A stretch of 11,473 nucleotides of DNA from an uncultured Rikenellaceae bacterium (GTDB lineage: Bacteria > Bacteroidota > Bacteroidia > Bacteroidales > Rikenellaceae), in assembly GCA_910588925.1 (NCBI GenBank), contig CAJURV010000062.1, forward strand, positions 1 to 11,473, given 5' to 3'. Positions 6,916-11,473 of this stretch are shown here, one piece after another. The notes under the pieces are model-generated. The model was not told the origin of the DNA, made no database searches, and worked only from the letters and a program-made list of their open reading frames with translations. Within the stretch, counting starts at the first letter, position 1. The number at the start of each line of letters is the position of its first letter. The position numbers and the translations under genes are program-made.

Positions 6916-6942
6916 GATTGGTATGATAATCTTATATCAAGA

Positions 6943-8040
6943 TTATGCTTTGGGAGTTACAGGGAGGGTACCACCATCTTCTTCAACCCAGTTGTCGATA
7001 TTAACGAGGTCTATACGGATAGTGTTTTCAGATACGACGATGTTGTATTTGTAACGTTTGCCAGCTTCCCATTTTGCTGATTCACCGAATGAGTTGGTGT
7101 AGTTTTTTGCAGAAGCAGAAGAGTAGCTAGCGGTTTTACCTCTGTGAGCGGTAACGTCTACTTTAGCGTCTTCGATAGAAGAAGCAGTCATAGGCATTAC
7201 GAGCATCTGGTAGATAACGGTAGATTCATCTTTCTTGGTTTCACTTACGAGCTTGTCTGCTGCCTGACCTTTGGTCTTAGGTTCGATAGAGATTGAGCCG
7301 GTAGTGGTTGTAGTCACTGCGGGTTTTTCTGCAGAAAGGTCTATAGTACCTGCAGTGTAGATCTGGTTACCTGAGAGCTCGATTTTGTCAAGCCAAGAGT
7401 GCTCAGTATTGTCGAATGCAGCTGAGTTGAGTACGTTGAATTCAACTATTGCAAGTGCGTGAGAGTAGTCGAATCTCACTGTTCTGTCTGCGGGAACGTC
7501 TGCCTGAGTGAAGCCGATAGTTTTTTTCGCACCTGCATCAGATATGTTCTTAGAGAAGATGAAGTCGTTTGCGGTAACGGTTCTCTGAGTAGTGTAGTTA
7601 CCTTCAGCGTCTTTAACACCCATAGTCTGTGCAGTGGGGACAGTTACACTGATGTTAGTGTGGTCAGTGGCAGACGCAGAGTAAGGATAGTAAGAGTAGA
7701 AATCCAAGTTGCTCTGAGTACCGCTGATAAGGTCAGCCCAAGTGAGGCTCGGTGCTGAAGCATAGCCGTCTACGAAGATACCGCCTGAATATTTGAATTT
7801 GACGTTATTTGCAAGAGCAGTACCGTCAGCTATCATAAACACACCGAACTCGTCGTTGTCAATAGCGGTGACAGCATTGCTTGCATTGTCCATAGCGGTG
7901 TATGAACCTTTCTGCATACCAGAGATGGCAGGTTTGAAAGAGATCTGGTCGTCAACGGGACCGTTCGGGTTGACATTCACATTCTTAGAGCAGCTGAACA
8001 TTGCCAACGCCGCTACTGCGAGAATTGAAATTTTTTTCAT
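6943..8040 (-). CDS. Fimbrillin family lipoprotein, Mfa-like (probable major pilus subunit)
   Basis: This 365-residue protein starts MKKISILAVAALAMFSC, a signal peptide with lipobox MFSC and lipidated C17. The C-terminus has the pattern of the Bacteroidales fimbrillin-like family (Mfa_like_1): W324, YKY at 330-332, a strand ending in TIRIDLVNI, and W351. The central region is rich in Ser, Thr, Ala and Asn, as in surface beta-sandwich proteins. A role as the shaft subunit of a type V pilus is inferred from the family and from context: it follows the DUF5119-like gene by 68 nt and ends in a strong terminator. Its leader is very AT-rich and lacks a purine-rich Shine-Dalgarno, as in many well-expressed Bacteroidetes genes. 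Codons such as AAC, GAC, TTC and GGT seem commoner than in neighbouring genes, which would fit high expression; this was judged by eye. Some Mfa-like proteins are minor subunits, so 'major' is not certain. Confidence 0.82.
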   Translation of the reverse strand: MKKISILAVAALAMFSCSKNVNVNPNGPVDDQISFKPAISGMQKGSYTAMDNASNAVTAIDNDEFGVFMIADGTALANNVKFKYSGGIFVDGYASAPSLTWADLISGTQSNLDFYSYYPYSASATDHTNISVTVPTAQTMGVKDAEGNYTTQRTVTANDFIFSKNISDAGAKKTIGFTQADVPADRTVRFDYSHALAIVEFNVLNSAAFDNTEHSWLDKIELSGNQIYTAGTIDLSAEKPAVTTTTTGSISIEPKTKGQAADKLVSETKKDESTVIYQMLVMPMTASSIEDAKVDVTAHRGKTASYSSASAKNYTNSFGESAKWEAGKRYKYNIVVSENTIRIDLVNIDNWVEEDGGTLPVTPKA

Positions 8041-8108
8041 GATTTAAAAATTTAAGGTTGTTAAAGTTTTTTGTTATTTAAAAGGAATTATCCTCCGTTT
8101 TTATCCTT

Positions 8109-8981
8109 TTATTCTACTATTATCGTTTCTGCGTCCTGTATGTCGATCTTCCGTAGCTCTACAGTGAATTTGCCGTTGGAGACCGATGATGTGTCACAGT
8201 ATAAATATATTTTCAGTTTGATTTTTTGCGTGAATGTCGACAACTTGTTGGCCATGTCCGTCTTGAACGTACCCGTATTGCCGTTAGCGGTTTTGAGGTC
8301 GATAGTCAGCGTGTTGCCGTTGGTGGGGTCGAAACCCAGATAGTAGGCTCGTCCGAAGAATTTTTCGTTCTCCGTCTGAGTAAGGCTCGATTTGGCTTTT
8401 TTGAGCGCGTCTTTGACAACGGAACGGGTGTATATGTCGTAGGTGTTGAAGACATTATCAATAGTAACTTCGCAACTGTTTATCCCGGATGTGTTGCTTC
8501 CGCCAACGAATATGACCTCCGTTTCGACTACTGTGAATTCGGCTCTCATCTTCTGATTTATAGAACCGCTCGGGCGGAAAAAGAGCACATCGAAGTTAGA
8601 CGAATTGGATACGTACAATTCGCTCTTTGTAGGGATAAAACCGTTTTGATCCGCCTCTACCACGAATTGGGTCTCCTTGAAGTTCTCTATGTTCTGAATG
8701 GAAAAAACGTCGTCTTTTACATAGTAGCTATACGATGTGTATTCACCGTCGCGCAGTGTGTCTATGTCTTTGGGAGAATATATCTCGTGAGACTTTACGT
8801 AGTTGTCGACACTGTCCCGGAATACTACGACGCACTTTTTCGGCGTCGGCTCCACAGTGATCATATCCCATGAGGTATTTATATTCACGGAATTCTCCCT
8901 TTCGGCGAACTGGTCGGGTATCTTTTCGCAACCGAATGCCAAAAGAGCCACAAGCAAAAAGTATGTAACCTTAATATTCAT
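8109..8981 (-). CDS. DUF5119-like lipoprotein of a fimbrial locus
   Basis: This 290-residue predicted lipoprotein has signal MNIKVTYFLLVALLAFGC, lipobox AFGC and lipidated C18. The mature part opens with a short strand around NINTSWDMITV, then KKCVVVFRDS, a segment like the start of DUF5119 proteins, which often accompany fimbrillin genes in Bacteroidales and resemble a fimbrillin N-terminal domain. The second half alternates strands (AEFTVVETEVIFV, NTLTIDLKTANG, KIKLKIYLYCD) and looks like a second beta domain. Its place between the DUF3575 outer-membrane gene (236 nt upstream) and the fimbrillin (68 nt downstream) suggests a pilus anchor or accessory subunit. The DUF5119 assignment is by pattern memory and is less sure than the lipoprotein call. 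No clear promoter is visible in the 236-nt gap, so it probably depends on the upstream promoters. Confidence 0.68.
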   Translation of the reverse strand: MNIKVTYFLLVALLAFGCEKIPDQFAERENSVNINTSWDMITVEPTPKKCVVVFRDSVDNYVKSHEIYSPKDIDTLRDGEYTSYSYYVKDDVFSIQNIENFKETQFVVEADQNGFIPTKSELYVSNSSNFDVLFFRPSGSINQKMRAEFTVVETEVIFVGGSNTSGINSCEVTIDNVFNTYDIYTRSVVKDALKKAKSSLTQTENEKFFGRAYYLGFDPTNGNTLTIDLKTANGNTGTFKTDMANKLSTFTQKIKLKIYLYCDTSSVSNGKFTVELRKIDIQDAETIIVE

Positions 8982-9217
8982 AATATTCCGTAACTCTCAA
9001 GGGGCCCTGCGACCCCGCGGAAATTACCTCGGGCAAAGTCTTCTTTCAACTCCTTCGCGGGAGTGAAGCAAGGGAAACCTCCCTGACCGTCCCGATACCT
9101 CCTAAATAGCGGGTTTTATATATTTTCCGATAAACGGGTTACCCTCGCCCGTAAATCTTATATTCCGTTATCCCGACCGATCGTGTACGATTTGCCGGAG
9201 ACGTTATCCTGTTTTCG
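8982..9217. other. Intergenic gap inside the fimbrial operon
   Basis: This 236-nt gap is long for genes of one operon. It contains a weak inverted repeat, ACGGG (9134-9138) and CCCGT (9148-9152), with no T-run, and no full TAnnTTTG box on the minus strand. A degenerate AGACTTTG occurs near 9031-9038. It could be a processing or attenuation site between the DUF3575 and DUF5119-like genes, but nothing decisive is visible. Confidence 0.4.
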
Positions 9218-10537
9218 TCAGAACTTGTAAACCAGACTGATCGATCCTTTGGTCGGCCCGACATAATTGGTCTTACGCGATCTGTTATGGTAAAATAGCC
9301 TTTCGCCGGCAGCGTTTCTGTAGTTTATATATTCGTCGTCTTCAACCAGCGCATAGCCTACCGCTATGGCGAACTCTATGTTGAAGAAACGTTTGATAGG
9401 CAAAGAGTAGCCGTATAGCAATCCGCCTCCGTACACTTGTCCCTGATCTCCCGTACCGGGAATCTTTGGATCGTTGAACCGGAAATTGTATTTGCCCCAT
9501 CCACCGTTGAAACCGATGAAATGTCCGCCGCTCGACGAATCGAACCAGTAACGGTATTCCATAGCGGCCATAGTGGCTGAATATTTCCAGTCGCGTTTTG
9601 CGTTATTGATAGACCAGTTGCCGTATGCCCCTTCGAAGCCGATGGAGTGTTTGTCGCCGATGTAAAATTCCAAAGCGAGGTTCGGAGTAAGCGCCGCCCA
9701 ATACAACAGGTTGGTTTTGAGGGCTACCGACGGCATATACGGAATTATCGGTTCCTTTTCTTCGACAGGTTCGTATCTTCCGCCGTAGTAGCTGTTGTAG
9801 CCTACCGTGTCGCCCGGGATCTCTATTACCGTCTGTATGGTGTCGGATATCTGGTGCAGGATCGTTTCGTCCACACGGAAGTCTATTCGCCAATATACGC
9901 GACGGAGTCTCGGATAGAGGTTGTCGAGCAGATAACGGTATGTAGCGCCGTCGTTTATCTGACCCAATTCGGCATCGCGACCGTCTATGTTATCGTTAAA
10001 ATCTATTATCTCGAATATCTTGTCTTTCTCCGCATCCGTCAGGTGGTCGTCCGCGTCGACCAATTCCGCCAAACCGTCCCAGTCTTCCGGCATGGAGCTT
10101 ATCTCGAACTCCGTGTACGGGGTGAAATATTCGCTGTAGGCCTGTTTCATATAGTCGATCATGGCCTGAGCACGTTCTACAGAGAGACGTTCGTTGAGCT
10201 CGTACCGTCCTTCGGGAGAGCCGTAACCGGTGATGATGACCTTTGTGATTTCGACCGCCTCCTGATTGCGGATAAGGTCGAGATTGCCTCGTATTTTGGA
10301 AAGTTCCGCCCTGTTGTCGGCGTGATCGGGGTCGATGAAGGATTTCCCGACAGGGAACTGGATGAATGCCGTACCCTCTCTGTAATAAGAGTTGACGCTC
10401 GTCGAGTCGCGCATGACTACGTCCTCGACTACCTCCGTCCGGGCTCTGCGATATTGGGCCGACGCCCCATTGCCAAAAGCAACGAAGACCGCCAACAGCA
10501 GACCTGACAAAATTATTTTATTTACTCCTCCAAACAT
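9218..10537 (-). CDS. Outer-membrane protein with OmpA-like and DUF3575 domains
   Basis: This 439-residue protein has signal peptide 1-27 (cleavage after ASA). Residues about 53-150 resemble a periplasmic OmpA C-like domain: a strand IQFPVGKSFID, then ITGYGSPEG at 102-110 followed by NERLSVERAQAM, the usual helix after the peptidoglycan-binding loop. A mostly polar segment (151-265) follows. Residues about 270-439 match DUF3575: VALKTNLLYWAALTPNLALE, then alternating amphipathic strands ending in a terminal phenylalanine (LVYKF), the signature of an outer-membrane beta barrel. DUF3575 genes commonly head Bacteroidales fimbrial operons, often with a DUF3868 gene, which is missing here. It may act in pilus assembly or as an anchor between outer membrane and cell wall; that role is inferred. 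It is the first gene after the tandem promoters at 10796 and 10900. Confidence 0.85.
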   Translation of the reverse strand: MFGGVNKIILSGLLLAVFVAFGNGASAQYRRARTEVVEDVVMRDSTSVNSYYREGTAFIQFPVGKSFIDPDHADNRAELSKIRGNLDLIRNQEAVEITKVIITGYGSPEGRYELNERLSVERAQAMIDYMKQAYSEYFTPYTEFEISSMPEDWDGLAELVDADDHLTDAEKDKIFEIIDFNDNIDGRDAELGQINDGATYRYLLDNLYPRLRRVYWRIDFRVDETILHQISDTIQTVIEIPGDTVGYNSYYGGRYEPVEEKEPIIPYMPSVALKTNLLYWAALTPNLALEFYIGDKHSIGFEGAYGNWSINNAKRDWKYSATMAAMEYRYWFDSSSGGHFIGFNGGWGKYNFRFNDPKIPGTGDQGQVYGGGLLYGYSLPIKRFFNIEFAIAVGYALVEDDEYINYRNAAGERLFYHNRSRKTNYVGPTKGSISLVYKF

Positions 10538-10795
10538 TACCCTTACTTGTTTCAGTTTTAAGGTAACAGCGGATTATTAAAAGGAAGTTTTCGCGATTAT
10601 CGTCCGCAGAACCGGCGGCACTGATATTGGAAAATAAATCATAACGGACATTATGCCGATTGTGAACGGCAAGTCTCAACCCTCCTTTATATCCGATTCA
10701 ATTACCCTATATAACCTGAATCACGGCTATGTGTTATAAATATATTCTTTTTGCGAACCTCCGTCTTTCCCGGTGTACGTTCAAAGAATACGGGG
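10538..10795 (-). other. Long 5' leader of the fimbrial operon
   Basis: About 250 nt separate the nearer promoter from the DUF3575 start codon. Only short inverted repeats are visible, for example GCCG/CGGC around 10651-10666. No leader peptide with convincing features and no known riboswitch were recognised. The length leaves room for post-transcriptional control, but none is demonstrated. Confidence 0.4.
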
Positions 10796-10826
10796 CAAAG
10801 TTAAAACTAATGTTTTTCAATTCCAA
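10796..10826 (-). promoter_or_regulatory. Fimbrial operon promoter P1 (proximal)
   Basis: On the minus strand TTG (10826-10824) is followed after 20 nt by TAACTTTG (10803-10796), matching the Bacteroidetes vegetative promoter TTG-N19/20-TAnnTTTG. Transcription would start near 10790, giving a leader of about 250 nt to the DUF3575 gene. Confidence 0.6.
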
Positions 10827-10870
10827 GAAAAAAATAATGAAATTGCTTTGTTGTCCCGAATTTCGTGCGA

Positions 10871-10892
10871 TTCCGAGGAAATTCCTTTGGAA
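10871..10892. promoter_or_regulatory. Imperfect palindrome at the P2 start site
   Basis: The stretch TTCCGAGGAAATTCCTTTGGAA has outer arms TTCC/GGAA and a central palindrome GGAAATTCC-like core. It lies just downstream of the P2 -7 box, where transcription should begin, so it could be an operator. The symmetry is imperfect and no regulator gene is in the window. Confidence 0.25.
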
Positions 10893-10899
10893 ACGAATG

Positions 10900-10929
10900 C
10901 AAAGTTACAGCTATAATTTATTATCGCAA
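10900..10929 (-). promoter_or_regulatory. Fimbrial operon promoter P2 (distal)
   Basis: On the minus strand TTG (10929-10927), exactly 19 nt, then TAACTTTG (10907-10900). This is a full match to the Bacteroidetes consensus, with an AT-rich spacer. It lies about 104 bp upstream of P1 and points the same way. The start would be near 10893, giving a leader of about 355 nt. Confidence 0.7.
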
Positions 10930-11073
10930 GCGTTTTGTGTTATTTTTTATTCGTAATTGGCGGACGGTGGCGTAGGATGGCAAGGCTAAATGTTGGGATA
11001 GAGGGATTTGGAGAAGAGGGACGTTTGTTCTGTTCGTGGCGTGGACGATTCCTGCTCGGGGGACGCCTTGCGG

Positions 11074-11473
11074 TTTTTGCGGTTGGCGGGACGGTGATTT
11101 GCTTTTTTGCTTGACGGTATGCGCATTAGCTGTGTTTTCGCCCGGATGGCGGCCCGAGCGGAGCGAGGGTCGTAGACAGGGATTCCTTATGAAAAGGTCT
11201 CTTGGGCGTGAGGGTTGATTATTTGCGGGTGGTTGGAGCGATTCACAGGGCCGGAGCCTGCGGGGGACCGCGCCTGGCGTGGGATTTGAGAGGGTGGTTT
11301 GTATAAATTAGGCTATAGATAACCCAACCGTGTAAGCGGGCCTCCGTGTGGGGAGGCTCCGGCCCGCTCATCCCTCGTACCTCGGGATTTAACGGCGGAA
11401 TTTGTATTTGATGCCCCTCCTCCGCTACGCTCCGGGGCTGCCAAGCGGAATGTGTCTGACGTCCCTCGCTTCG
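11074..11473 (+). repeat. Composite dispersed repeat, copy R3 (cut by window end)
   Basis: This is the third copy, in the same orientation as R1 and R2 but on the other side of the fimbrial locus. Module A (about 11074-11215) includes GGTTGGCGGGACGGTGATTT, CGAGCGGAGCGAGG and GGATTCCTTATG. Module B (about 11238-11273) includes CGATTCACAGGG and GAGCCTGCGGGGGACCGC. Module C (from about 11321) has the hairpin at 11336-11367. After the hairpin the sub-units are rearranged relative to R1/R2: a diverged CCTCG...GGCGGAA unit comes before the CCGCTACGCTCCGGGG and GCCAAGCGGAATGTGT units. The copy continues past the window. A short plus-strand frame through module A (11036-11218) is probably not a gene. 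Confidence 0.85.

Noticed and set aside
9647..10507. Plus-strand open frame of 286 codons
   Set aside because: It lies entirely opposite the well-supported DUF3575 gene and reads as a Val/Tyr/Arg-rich antisense shadow.
10680..10960. Invertible promoter segment for phase variation
   Set aside because: Invertible pilus promoters are known in Bacteroidales, but I found no matching long inverted repeats flanking P1 or P2 and no recombinase gene in the window.

Overview
The window looks like a chromosomal segment from a member of the Bacteroidales. The evidence is fimbrillin-type (type V pilus) lipoproteins, a DUF3575 outer-membrane protein, promoters of the Bacteroidetes form TTG-N19/20-TAnnTTTG, and little Shine-Dalgarno signal. 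The genus cannot be fixed from sequence alone. All seven protein genes I support are on the minus strand, so the window reads right to left.

Housekeeping block (1-4323): an LptF/LptG-family permease (LPS export), bifunctional RibBA (first steps of riboflavin synthesis) and a COG2509-type FAD-dependent oxidoreductase form a tightly packed operon with gaps of 12 and 0 nt. A promoter-like box lies almost on top of the permease start codon. The flavin biosynthesis gene directly precedes a flavoprotein gene.

Gene-free block 1 (4324-5706): about 1.4 kb with no convincing gene. It holds two near-adjacent copies (R1, R2) of a composite GC-rich repeat, then a cluster of small structured elements: a GGGGC hairpin, a perfect 10-bp inverted repeat, a 10-bp palindrome, three 10-bp tandem units and a minus-strand terminator.

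Fimbrial locus (5707-10537): in transcription order, an OmpA-like plus DUF3575 outer-membrane protein, a DUF5119-like lipoprotein, a probable major fimbrillin (Mfa-like) lipoprotein, a strong hairpin terminator, and a second FimA/Mfa-like lipoprotein with its own candidate promoter and a GTG start. The layout suggests assembly/anchor proteins followed by the structural subunit and a minor or tip subunit. No DUF3868 gene, the frequent neighbour of DUF3575, is present.

Gene-free block 2 (10538-11473): two tandem Bacteroidetes promoters facing the fimbrial operon imply leaders of roughly 250 and 355 nt. A third copy (R3) of the composite repeat then runs off the window end. R1/R2 and R3 lie in the same orientation on either side of the fimbrial locus. 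This direct-repeat bracket could allow excision or amplification of the locus and is the most notable structural feature of the window.
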